NCBI GenBank assembly: GCA_039621445.1
Contig: CP154956.1
Span: forward strand, 31,903,437-31,967,436
DNA from: Euglena gracilis
Lineage: Eukaryota; Euglenida; Euglenophyceae; Euglenales
DNA: 64,000 nucleotides
Reading direction: 5' to 3'
The translations under genes were made by a program, and so were the position numbers. Numbering within the stretch: position 1 is the first letter of the stretch; every line of letters starts with the position of its first letter. The notes beneath the pieces were generated by a model. It saw nothing but the letters and a program-made list of their open reading frames with translations, did not search any database and was not told the origin of the DNA. Positions 1 through 10,643 of this stretch are shown here, one piece after another.

Positions 1-516
1 ACCTCTGAAATTGGCACTTTTGGCAAGTTTGGTCAAACATGGCATTTTTGATGATGGTCGATCTCAAAAAAAAACTGCCAATAAATCAATTTTTGGGTGG
101 TTTGCGGCCGAGATAATCGTCCCCAGCGGCTTTCGTTTTTCTTCCCCAGGGGGTTTTTCGGTCCTGGTTTGGTTGGTCGGCCCGAGGGGGGGGGTTATAA
201 GTGGGGGGGGGGTTATTACATGTTGGTTGTCACCTTTCCAAATAAAAAGCATTTCGCCAACGCGACGCATCGACACCCCCTCCCAGGCAACCGGCAGCGT
301 TCTTCACTGGAATTTGGACTCTGCCTCAGGTGGGAGTGCTGACGCGTCGCACTCTTGCTCGAGGTGTGGTTGACTTTTCTGAACGCTGTCCGCCTCGTCA
401 GTGATTGCTGTGCCCCACTCAGCCCAAAAGAATGTGTTCCCCAAGAAGCACCAACAAATTTCTAAACGAGAAAGGAGTACAAATTGTAAATTGCAAACAA
501 CACACTGAAGCTTGTT
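1..516. other. Non-coding leader with G tracts
   Basis: No exon can be supported here. The stretch holds two G tracts at about 185-222 separated by short AT patches (TTATAA, TTATTA), of the type found in many introns of this window. The short reading frames crossing it have no coding character. Confidence 0.4.
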
Positions 517-541
517 TTGTTGTTGTTGTTGTTGTTGGTGT

Positions 542-1510
542 TGTTGTTGTTGGTGATGGTGATGGTGGTGGTGGTGGTGGTGGTGGTGGTGGTGGTGGTG
601 GTGTTGTTTTGTGTTAACCCTAGCCCTGACCCAAACCCCAACCCCTCACCTGTTGCCCAGAAGCCCCAATTCCATGTCTTTGTTCATTTTCATTCGATGA
701 CACCCGGTGCCCCGACCACTGTGGAGCACAGCGGGAGCAGCAGATGGGTGGGGCGGGCGACCCTTCTCCCCAACGTTGTCACCTATCACTGGTCCCTCCA
801 GGCCCCAGCTGGCCACCGCAGTCGCACTCCACCGAGCTCTATCGATCTTCGGGTCCCCCGGTGGCTGCCACAAATGGGGCCCCCAGTTCTGGCACCGCCG
901 CCGCTTCCATGCCCCCGACCAGGTACTTGCAGAGTGGCCGGCGGGAAGGCAATATTATTGTTCCAATAATTTGAGGTGGGGTTGGGTAGCAGGTGCAATC
1001 CGATGAGAAGATTGATGTTTAATTCGTTGGGTTGTGCGGGGGCGGTGGTGGTGGTGGTGGTGGTGGTGGTGGTGGTGGTGGTGGTGTTGTTTTGTGTTAA
1101 CCCTAGCCCTGACCCAAACCCCAACCCCTCACCTGTTGCCCAGAAGCCCCAATTCCATGTCTTTTTTCATTTTTTCATTCGATGACACCCGGTGCCCCGA
1201 CCACTGTGGAGCACAGCGGGGGCAGCAGATGGGTGGGGCGGGCGACCCTTCTCCCCAACGTTGTCACCTATCACTGGTCCCTCCAGGCCCCAGCTGGCCA
1301 CCGCAGTCGCACTCCACCGAGCTCTATCGATCTTCGGGTCCCCCGGTGGCTGCCACAAATGGGGCCCCCAGTTCTGGCACCGCCGCCGCTTCCATGCCCC
1401 CGACCAGGTACTTGCAGAGTGGCCGGCGGGAAGGCAATATTATTGTTCCAATAATTTGAGGTGGGGTTGGGTAGCAGGTGCATTCCGATGAGAAGATTGA
1501 TGTTTAATTC
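542..1510. repeat. Tandem duplication of a ~480-bp unit headed by (TGG)n
   Basis: Two almost identical copies lie head to tail, about 542-1025 and 1027-1510, offset by 483-485 bases. Each begins with a (TGG)n microsatellite. Then follow a degenerate telomere-like stretch (CCCTAGCCCTGACCC) and about 400 bases of unique sequence ending in GAAGATTGATGTTTAATTC. Differences are a few substitutions and small indels in T runs, so the duplication is recent. The long reading frames on both strands exist only because the unit is duplicated. Confidence 0.9.
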
Positions 1511-1627
1511 CACGCTGAGGAAGGCTCAACAGGTGGTGCTAGTGACCAGGGCGTTGGGGACACGAAGCCTGACATCTGCTGGGGGGCTTCTCTGGCATCA
1601 CCGGGTGCACAACCCATCCCATGCCCT

Positions 1628-1987
1628 CTACCTCCTAACCTTATTCCGAATAAGATGCCTTGGGAGCTTCAGGGGGGCATCTGTGCCGTATTGTATGTGT
1701 TGCTGTGCTATATTTGTGTTGTGCGGGCAGTTTTGCTCATATGGTTTGTACGGGTCGGCTCTGTCAAGCACAACGTTCTCCAACAACAGTTGTTTGATTG
1801 TCGTAAGCGATTCTCGCATTTCGTTGTCCCAACCGACTTTTGTGTTGCCTGGGGCACGATTTTTGAGTTGGCGCGTTAAAGGTACCACGGTTTTTGCGAA
1901 ACCTTTCATCTTTTCCGCTTCCGCTTCGCTTTGCAGCATTTCTGCGGGGCTCTCAACTGTCGTCCACAGCCAGCGCACCGCGACCAC
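1628..1987 (-). pseudogene. Ty3/gypsy-like reverse transcriptase/RNase H junction fragment
   Basis: The minus-strand frame of 119 codons resembles the connection between reverse transcriptase and RNase H of Ty3/gypsy LTR retrotransposons. It has a GFAKTVVPLTRQLKN segment, then VGWDNEMRESLTTIKQLL, then LDRADPYKPYE. This matches the family order of a PLT...L block, a W-acidic...A...LK block and a P-L-aspartate-P-F/Y block. The catalytic YxDD core is not in the frame and no LTRs were seen. It is therefore a decayed fragment, not a functional element. Confidence 0.55.
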
Positions 1988-2139
1988 TGAGTGGTGGCAG
2001 GTACAAGGTTGGGTGTTTGCTGCCCTTCAAAACCCCGCTCGCGACCCCAGACATGCTCAGCAGCAAGTTGCTTTTCAGGTGGTGCTATGCAGGCAGAGGA
2101 GAAGGTGTTTTCGAACTCCCGGGGGGTTTTGGGAATGAC

Positions 2140-3130
2140 CCCCCCCCCCGAAATTAGACCCCCCTCAAAGACCCAACCCCATGAAAGACCCAACCTCCCT
2201 GCCGATTTTCAACAAAATTCAAAATTCAAATTCAAAAGCAGACACCTTCCGAAAAATATGACCCCCATCGATATTTTTGGCAGAAAAAAAATGCAAAGAT
2301 ACACCCCAAAGGCTCTGAGGATGCCCCAAAAATGTGGTATTTTGGGCCCTTTTTTTTCCCCCTTTCTTCACGCACCAAAATAGGAAAATTGGCATTTTTG
2401 AGACAGGTTGTGCTGTAGCACAGCCCCCCCCCCCTGGCGCTGAGAAAGTGGCCATCCCCTGAAAAATTTTTCAATGAAACTTTCCTGCAGCAAACCCAGC
2501 TGGGACCCAGAACCGCCTCCCCCCACCGTGGGGTCAGAGCAGAAACCCCTTCACTCTGGATTGGTCAAAAGAACCCAGCAAGGTTACTGATTATGTCATT
2601 TCGGGCACCAAACCCATGAAACAATGAACGCACGGACCAACCGACCGAGGCTGCACGACAGGCACCTTCGGCGGCGAATGCACCCGGGGGGGCCTCCCAG
2701 GGATGGGTGTGTCCAGACCCTCTCTCCCCCAGGTCCTAAGATACCTGTGGGGGGTGGGTCCTGGCTGAGCCCCCCCTGGGGGGGGGTCGGGCCTATTGGG
2801 CACCCCCGCCTCCGTTTTTCTCTCCTTTCGGCGCGAAGCACCGAAAAAAATTTTGGGACCCCAAAATTGACCCACTTTTGGTCCCTGCGAGGCCACCCCC
2901 GGGGGGCAGGGTAGGTGGGTCCAGCCAAGCCCCCCCCCCATGGGGGCGCCTAAAATTTTTGAGAAAGGTTCTATTTTTTTACCATTTCCACATTTTTTTC
3001 CATTTTCGGGGAAAGTGGGTGGGTCCCCCGGCACTCCCCCCCCCCCCGCTGGGCCCTCCAGGAGGGGGGGTGGGTTGGTGGGTTGGTGGGTTGGTGGGTG
3101 GGTCCGGACAACCATGGTTCTAAAAAACCT
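2140..3130. mobile_element. G-tract segments with internal hairpin, probable MITE remnants
   Basis: Alternating C and G tracts (near 2140, 2430, 2690, 2780, 2930, 3040 and 3065) bound AT-rich stretches. A hairpin TTTCGGCGCGAAGCACCGAAA lies at about 2826-2846 and is followed by an A/T-rich run. This hairpin type recurs in other G-tract segments and inside two elements with proven target duplications. Element ends and target duplications could not be fixed here. Confidence 0.4.
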
Positions 3131-3164
3131 CTGTCAGCAACCATTTGCCCCCGGCGCCACGCAG

Positions 3165-3287
3165 TGCTGGGGGGCCCTGGTGGTCGGTATCGCGGCCGCC
3201 CTGGGGGTCGGCCTGCTGGGCGTCCGGCGGCCGCCACCGCCCGGCAAGGAGGAGGAGCCGGCACTCGCCAATTGCCTGGAGCCGCTG
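3165..3287 (+). CDS. Orphan exon encoding a membrane segment
   Basis: This is a 41-codon open exon, entered after an acceptor GCCACGCAG and left at a GT donor after CTG. Both ends are in phase 0. Residues 3-19 form a strongly hydrophobic Gly/Ala/Val/Leu helix starting WGALVVGIAAALGV, followed by two arginines and a proline-rich, acidic tail (PPPPGKEEEP). This suggests a single transmembrane helix with a cytosolic tail. A comparable exon (RWG followed by AAAALGAACVLLLG) occurs at 63341-63419, so the two may come from related genes. No partner exon was identified upstream or downstream. It could be the 3' part of a gene starting before the window. Confidence 0.45.
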
Positions 3288-4161
3288 GTCTTGCCCATCC
3301 CCTCCCGTCCCCCACCTCCTGCCAAAAAGAATTTTCTTGCCATCCCTTCAAGTTGAGGGTTTTGCAGGGTCTTATACCCATATCATGGGCTCCACGCCTA
3401 ATCTGTTGTCATGAAGGTTGGAATGAGTTACAGGGGAAAAAAACACTACCAAAAGAATGATTCAAAGTTAATTAAAATATTAAGAAAAGGTAGTCAATGA
3501 TAATAGTAATTTTTTTGTAAAGCACCCAAATGTTGCCAACTTTTTCACCGTAGTTTTCCACTGGTGCGATGTCAGTGTCCTGCACCCTCTTTCCTTGAGC
3601 CTCACCCCACTGTCCAAAAATGCCCAGAAAATGGTCCAAACAGCCTGAAAATGACAAAAAGTACGTAAATGGTGGCAAATATGCATCTGTCATGGCATTT
3701 TTTCAGGTAAAGCCTGAAGTTGCTCAGTTTCCTCAATGAAAAACAGTCACCTATTTTTTCAAAATTAAAAGTTTACGAAATTTATTTTACTGAAATTTCT
3801 GCCTACCCTGTAGCATGCAAGTTTTTTAAACTGTGAGCCATATTGTGATTCTCGCGGACCCACAGCGTTCCTCTCGGTCTGAATCAGTGTAAAGTCGCTG
3901 TGCAACAAGCCCTGCGCGGCTGCACGCTGCCATTTTGTGCCATAGATGCGGGTGGTTGAGGAGTGTCCATGTTCGGACCCTTCCTCCGCTGCCAGTCCTC
4001 CTCCCGGTGTGCTCGCTGTCTTGCCGGCCAACCCCGGGGAGGCATCCCCGGTTCGCGTGAGTGTGTGTTTGCTGCACTGTGCGCGATTTTTCCACGATTC
4101 TGTCGTTTGGCGCCCCTGCCACCCGGAGTCAGTTGGCCTTCTGCTGTGGCCCTCCCCGCAG
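3288..4161. other. Spacer/intron upstream of GNAT copy 1
   Basis: AT-richer sequence from about 3350 to 3800 has no coding character. GC-richer sequence follows up to the polypyrimidine/CAG acceptor of the first recognised GNAT exon. An upstream coding exon ending in phase 1 must exist for the acetyltransferase gene, but it was not found here with confidence. Confidence 0.35.
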
Positions 4162-7100
4162 CGGTGGTGGTGCGGCGGCTGCAGCCCGACGAGGTGGCCC
4201 CCCTCGCGGAGCTCGTCACCCGCTGCTTCGCCCCGCCGCCCCCGGCCGAGGGGGCCGCCGCGGAGGATTTCTTCGACGCCGCCCTGCGCGCGGCCGAGCT
4301 GGAGGCGGTGCGTTGCCCCTTCCCGGTTAGCAGGACCCGGGCTCGATTCTGCCGGGGTCCCCTGTTGCCGTTTTGAAACAGCTTCTCCGGATGAAATTCA
4401 GGAGTTTTCATCTTTTGGTACATCAACCCGACTGTCAAAGGGAACGGTTCAACATAAGGAGATAAGGAGGGTCTGAGGGTGTCCAAACTGGAGGGCGGGG
4501 TCCGGACCACGCCATTGCTGTTGTGTCCGACCCCTCCCCCCCCTCGGGGTGTGGTGTGACTGGCTAGTTTTTTTTTTTGGAGGAACGGACTGATCTTGGC
4601 TCTAGACCCCGGGGGTGGGCCAGGACTGGCCAAAAGTGGCCACCGGCATTAAAGGCACCAATTTTTTTGTGGGATTTTTGCCGAAATTCATTTTGGAGAC
4701 ATTTTTGCTGGAGTGGCCAAAGTGACCGACCCCCCTCCGGGGGGCCCGGTATGCAGTAGAGTCTGGGCCTAATTCTCAATGGTTGGGCCCAGAAGTTTTG
4801 GGCTCGAAGTTGCCCGATCCCAGAAGTTGGGCTCAAAAGTTTTGATGCACGTTTTGCTTGCCAACTGGCAGAGACGGCCGGGGTCATGGTGACAATTCGT
4901 GGTTTTCACTACCCGTCCCGGAGGGGGGGCCTTTTCCCCATTGGCAAGCTTTGCTCTTACTCCACGGCGATAGCAACTCAGCAGCCCCACCTTTAATGCA
5001 AAACCTTCAAAACGGCTGGCTTGGGTTTTTTTTTCATTCTAGCCGGATAGAACTCTTGAGATCTTTCCAAAAATGCATACATAATCTACCTCTGAAGTGC
5101 CCCCCGCCCCCCCTAACTGCGATTGGACCCCCGCTTGGAGGGGTGACGTTTAGGGGAGGGGATGGTGTTTTTCTTTAAAAAAGCAATTCCAAAAATCAAT
5201 TCCCAATTTATCTTTCGGAAAAATTTTGAGGTGACGTCCTTTCCGCCCCTCCTCTTAGTATCCAACGGTGAACTTCACAATTGTGATCAGTGTGATGATG
5301 TGCAAATGCGGGTGCCAGTTTACGGACCGATAAAATGGAAGAAATGGACGCATTTTTTTTTGGACAGGGCACAGACAGTGAGGGGAGTGGACCCCACACC
5401 CCCATGGTGGGGGGAAATGGTGGGTAGGTGATTGGTTTTTGAACCTGCCCAACTGGTTTTTTGAAAGTGGATAGTGAGCCCCCGATCCCCGAGAGTCTGA
5501 TCATACGATTACTAACCGATCCCGTTAGCAATCACACGGTCCGGACCCCCCCTCCTCCCCTATGCCAAACATGCCAAACCCTGGCGGAGGGGCCTCCCGC
5601 TCGGCACAGCTGAAGCGGGACATCGCCGCCCGCCAGCTGGACGGCGGCTGGATCTGCGTGGTGGCGGAGAGGCAGGGTCCGCCCCCAATTCCCTGGGCCG
5701 GGCTGCAGGATTGGTTTCGGGTGGGGGGAAACGGTGCAGTGCTTTATGCAGTGATGGACTGGGTCGAGTGCCCGATCGCCTCCTGCCGGCCGGGCAGCCC
5801 GTCGGGCTGCCGGTCGGGGGCGAATGTGCGGTCAGGCAAGCTGGTAAATAAAAGCCCCCAAATAATCTAGCGGTCTTTGCTCCTGGCGGGGGCCGAATAA
5901 CTTGGCAGGGGGAGGGGCAAAAATGATGGTTCCAGGAACTTGGCACCCCCCTTTTAAGGCAAAATTCCTTTACGGCGCTGAAAAAAAAAGGGCCCAAATA
6001 ACCTGGCGGGGGGGAGGGCAGGGCCAAAAGTTGGTTGGTTCGTTGGTTGGTTCCAATAACCTGGCACCCCGCCAGGTTATTTGGGGGGGGGGGGGTAGGT
6101 TCTGCCCCCCCAATTATGCCCACAAATCGGGAAATGTGGGCCAAGTCAGGGGAATGGGGGGTGGCGAGAGCAGTTGGCAGCCAACACACATACACCAGCA
6201 TTCAGCGCTCGTCGCAACGTCAGAACGGTGGCCGTCCCTTCTCAGGCCGGCTGATTGCCTGTGCTGAGGCGGTGGTGCGGCCCCGCGGGGGTGAGCGGCT
6301 GTTGCAGAACGTTGGTGCGCTGTGTGTCCGCCCATTTGTTTCTCATATGGCAAGCCACAGGCCCATCTTTTTTCAGCTCATTAGGTGTACCAAGGTGCAG
6401 GGTTCGATGTAAGGAGGGTGTATGGGGTTCAGGTAAGTGGTTGTTGTCCCCCCCCCCACCCCCTCCCGGACCAGAGGACGTGTGATACGACGTGGAAGGA
6501 CTTTGCTATGTCCATCCCACCACCTGCGATGTGCAACGCTGCGGCGGTCTGGACCGACTCGGGGGGCGGGGGTGTCCGGGACCCCAAAGAATTTCAATAT
6601 TTCCCCTTCCGACGCTTCGCACGGAAGATTTTATCTTTTTACAAAATATATGCCAAAAAAAAGTGCATAAAATGGGAATTTAGGCCGAGTTCAGAGGGCT
6701 TTGGAGGACAAATCCTTTCGGCCTGGAGCTTTGTGCCGGGCTTAAAATCAGTCAACCGCATCGTGCCACTGTTTTACCGAAGGGGGGTCCAACCCCACCC
6801 CGCCTACCCTCATATCAAACCCTGCCAGCGCGGGGTGTGTGGCCACGGTGGCCTGGCAAGGTCTTGGTACCAGGGGGACCTCATGCTGCGCGGTCCTAAT
6901 AGCGGTTGCTTCATTTTCTCCATTGCGGCAACCGCCTCGCCCGACACCTGCAGCGGTGGCCCCGGAGGAGCGGGGCTGTGGCCACGGCCGGGCGGTGGTG
7001 GAGGCGGTGGAACAGCGCTGCCCCGAGCGATGCCTGGCGGCGGAGGTCTGGCAGGTGTGGCACGCGTGCATCGTGTCTGCCGACAAGGTGTCAGGGGAGC

Positions 7101-7700
7101 GGGGTGGATGGTTGAGCCAATGTGAATGTGGTCTTTCATTGGGTTCAAATGCTTTATGCTGGGCCGGAGGCCCGGGTATGGGTTTTGGCGGCAAAATTTT
7201 TTGAGAGATACCCCCAGACGGCCTGATTTTGATTTTGATGATCCCCCCAGGATCCTGTGCCAGGCTGTGGGTGGGGTACCCCGCTTCCTCCCGGGGGTCT
7301 TAAAAAGAAGCCTGCTCTCCCCACCCCGTTCCTGAATGACTTGCTTTTTACTCATCAAATCGGATCACCCAACCAGACGAGGCAAAAGAGTGGCAAAGGC
7401 CCGTCTTCCAGCCACCTTCCTCATCGGTGGACGTGCGAGACCCCAGCGGGGTGTGCTCTTGTGTTGCCCCGGCCGGGCGGGGGACGGTCCCCCACCCCGC
7501 CCCGCCGCGCCCAGGACGACGCGCAGGCCCGGCGGTTCTGGACCGCGCTGGGCTACCGCTTGGAGGCGCTGTTCTACCTGCCGGAGGACGCCGGGGCTCC
7601 CCCCGGGCCCCGCCTGGCGGGGCGGTACGTGAAGTGCCGGCCCCTCCCACAGCTGCACCTCGCCCGGCCTACCCCTGCGGGCCCTGCCCCGCTCCCCTGA
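4162..7700 (+). CDS. GNAT-family N-acetyltransferase, copy 1 (five exons recognised)
   Basis: Exons: 4162-4307, 5610-5676, 6246-6314, 6954-7054 and 7515-7700 (stop TGA). Joined in phase they encode about 188 residues of a GNAT domain, which transfers an acetyl group from acetyl-CoA to an amine. Visible family features are an N-terminal VVVRRLQPDEVAPLAEL strand-helix and the WICVVAE and ACAEAVV strands. The acetyl-CoA motif A is EERGCGHGRAVVEAVE (R-G-x-G-x-G) and the motif B region is FWTALGYRLEALFY. All introns are GT-AG. The second exon starts and ends in the same phase as in copy 2 at 53.8 kb and has the same length. The first exon needs one base from an upstream exon, so the start codon is missing from this model. 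The acetylated substrate is unknown. Confidence 0.82.
4870..4992. repeat. Diverged fragment of the satellite-bearing repeat family
   Basis: The segment GGCCGGGGTCATGGTGACAA, then CCCGTCCCGGAGGGGGGGCC and AGCTTTGCTCTTACTC...CAGC, is a degraded copy of the end region of the element at 22706-24015. The order of blocks is the same. It lies in the first intron of the GNAT gene. Confidence 0.5.
5870..6095. repeat. AATAACCTGGC-type G-tract repeats
   Basis: The motif (A)ATAACCTGGC, or its variant ATAACTTGGC, precedes G or C tracts at about 5894, 5996 and 6052. It is present inverted (GCCAGGTTATT) at about 6070, where it forms a short hairpin. This intronic block resembles the other G-tract repeat families of the window but has its own signature. 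Confidence 0.45.
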
Positions 7701-8520
7701 CCCTTCCCAGGCCCTGGCCCGGCCCTGGCCTGGCGGCCACGTGGGTCGGGGCAACCCCCGGTGTGCGTTCTCGGGCCCCGGTGCACTCCGCCACCGAACC
7801 GACGGCCCGGCAACCTCCTCTCCCTGCTGCGTGGTATTCCGTTCCAGGGATGCCCCTCCTCGAACACGGGCCACCCCAGCCCCTGTGCATTTTGTGCTGT
7901 CTTCCACGTTGGGGCCACCAATGTCACCGCCTATCATGTTTCTGTGCTTGCGCCTGAGGTATCGCTCTTGGGCCGCTTCGTTTGGCTCCTGAGGCCAAGT
8001 GTCTTGCTTTAAGGTGGTCCTCAGAGAGAAACACAAAGTCCTGCTTTTTTTTTCAGAGCCCGCCTGGTGAAACCCCTCGTAGGGACATCCCAAACCGCAA
8101 ACATGCTGGAAACCGATTCTTTTTACCAATGTTTTTCTTTTTTGTGAGGTATATCTCAAGCTTGCCCTCTCGTTTTTCTGACCGGTTTTTTGGGAGTGCA
8201 AATATTGTTTTACCCTCAGCAAAAAGAATTTGTGTCTGAGGGTTTAAGCGCAGAATTCTCAGCTGAGTGGAGGCAGAACCTGGGGAAGAAATGGAGAAAT
8301 AGTGCTGTCCCAGCAATGCCATGACACCCCACCCCCACCAATAATTTTGCATTGCCCTTGCCCATGGCCGTGGCCAATGATTTTGTATGTATTTAGTATG
8401 TAACAGGGTGGCCCAGGCGGGGATGGGGCCCTCGCCACCTCAGCCTCCCGGCTCCCCCGTGCCGTTCCCCAAGCGGGCCCATCCTTACGGAATGGCCGGG
8501 CGGGCCGGGGCGCCACCGCC

Positions 8521-9109
8521 ATGGTGACGGCCGCCCCATGGCTGTACTCGCTGCACCTCCCGCCCGCCCGCTGGGGCCACTCCGCCGTTCTCCATGGGAC
8601 CCGGCCGGGCGGTGCCGCAGATGCTGTGTGTGAATGACGCAGGGATGCCCGCTGGTCAACACCCGGTAGGGATCGGCTGGATTAATCCGGATCATGGATC
8701 ACGGATTTCTGCCTTTGGTTGAATTCCATTTGTTTCTCAGACATTAGAGATATTTGGAGTATTCGGCTGGTGGAATACCCAGCAGTGTTTGGTTGTATTT
8801 TTTTGTTGCAGAAGTGTGGCTCGATTTAGCACCCCCTACCCAGAGCTATACAGGAATCCCCGCAACCCTATGACCACCCCCCACCCACCGGCTGAACGGG
8901 AACACCTGGGGTCAGAGCCCAACCTGGGAGGTGGGGGGTGTGTCTACCCCCCCCCCACCATGGTACCCATTCAAAAAAAAGGCGCCGAAGGAAACTTTTG
9001 ACCTAAAAATCAGTGCCCCCGGAAATGCAGGAAGGCCTGGTGAGGGGGGGGGGTGACCCCCCAAAACCAGGATGAGGCCTGACCCTCCCCCGGTCTTAAA
9101 AAGCAAGTG

Positions 9110-9174
<65 letters not shown>

Positions 9175-10608
9175 CACACGTGCATGCGTCCCTGGTTCAT
9201 GGAATGTCTGGTTCTTGTTTTGCAACGCTGGTGTGGCTTTCCCGCACTTGACTGCTGGTCTTCGGGGGCACCGATGGCCAGCTGTATCACAATGACGTGC
9301 TGCTCAGCCCCATTGGCATTATTTGGATGCCATTTCCCTTCACATTATCAAGGGTCACTCCACCGGGCCATCAGGAATTTTGGTTTGTTGTCTGGCGGCT
9401 GGCCCTTTGGACTGACGCCAGCGGCTGCCCCCGGCGTTCGAGCTGCAGCCCCCTGTCCCGCATTTTGCCGGCCTCCTCGCCGTCACTAACCCGGACGACA
9501 GTCCACCAGGGGCTCTGCTTTGGGGTTGGGATGTACCGGTCTGGCCGTCCAACGCCCTGTCGGCTGTTTTTCGGAGGATATCGAAACAGCAGAGTCCTGC
9601 ACTCGTCCCCTCGGGTCTGCCACACACACGGCGGCGCTGTCTGTCCCGCCAGAGGGACTGAGCATTTTCCTGTGTTGTAATGGCCGGAGCCCCTGGGTTG
9701 GGCCACGGAAAATTATCTTTTAAATTTGCTGAATGAAAACGGAGCCAGCATCAACATGAGGATTGTCTGGGCCACTGAGTGGCAAGCTTTGAACACTGCT
9801 CAAAATTTCCTCCTCATTCATCCTGTTTTTTTTGTTATTTTCTGTTTGAATGTGAGCTCGCTTGCACCAATGTTGTGTCTGTGTTGTTGTGCGTTGTTAC
9901 GAATGTTGTATTCACTGAGCGTCTTTTGTGTGATGTGGCAGGGCTTCTGCTTGTCTTGGAAGACCCCTGGGATGGTTCAGGGCCGCACCCCCCATGTGGG
10001 AGGGGTGGAGTCCCGGAGGAGTGGAGTGGAGGAGTCTTCTGGACTGGAGGCCTGGGTATGCGTTTCAGCTCGAAGCACCGGAAATTTTTGGGGAAAGCCC
10101 TTTTCGGAGACGGCCCAGTTTTGGGGCCCCCCTCACCCCCCAGGGTTCTCAACAATCAGTCTGGATGTAATGTGCTCGTGTGCGAGCGACAGCCGTGATC
10201 AGAGCCGTTGCGGCCGCACCGCCGTTCTGTTGGAGGACCGGATGGTGGTGGTCGGCGGGATGACGAGCGCCGCCCTGGCCCCCGCCGGCAGCTCATTCGC
10301 CAACGACGTCCACCTCTTCGACTGCCGCTCCAACACATGGTCGGGGGCGCTGCGGGTGGCAGGCCAACCCCCGGCGCCGCGCGCCCGGCACACGGCGGTC
10401 GTGCATCGCAACCAAGTGGTGCTGTTGGGGGGCCACACACAGGTCTCTTCCAAAGAATTTGCGGTATCTCCTTCGCGCATTACTGTCTGCAGCGTTGAAC
10501 GTGTCCGCACATGCACATGCACACGTGTGCCTGTGCATGTGTGCATGTGTGTGTGTGTGCGTTGTGCGTGTTTATGCGTGTTGTGTCTGTGTCTGTGTGG
10601 TGTGTGTG

Positions 10609-10643
<35 letters not shown>

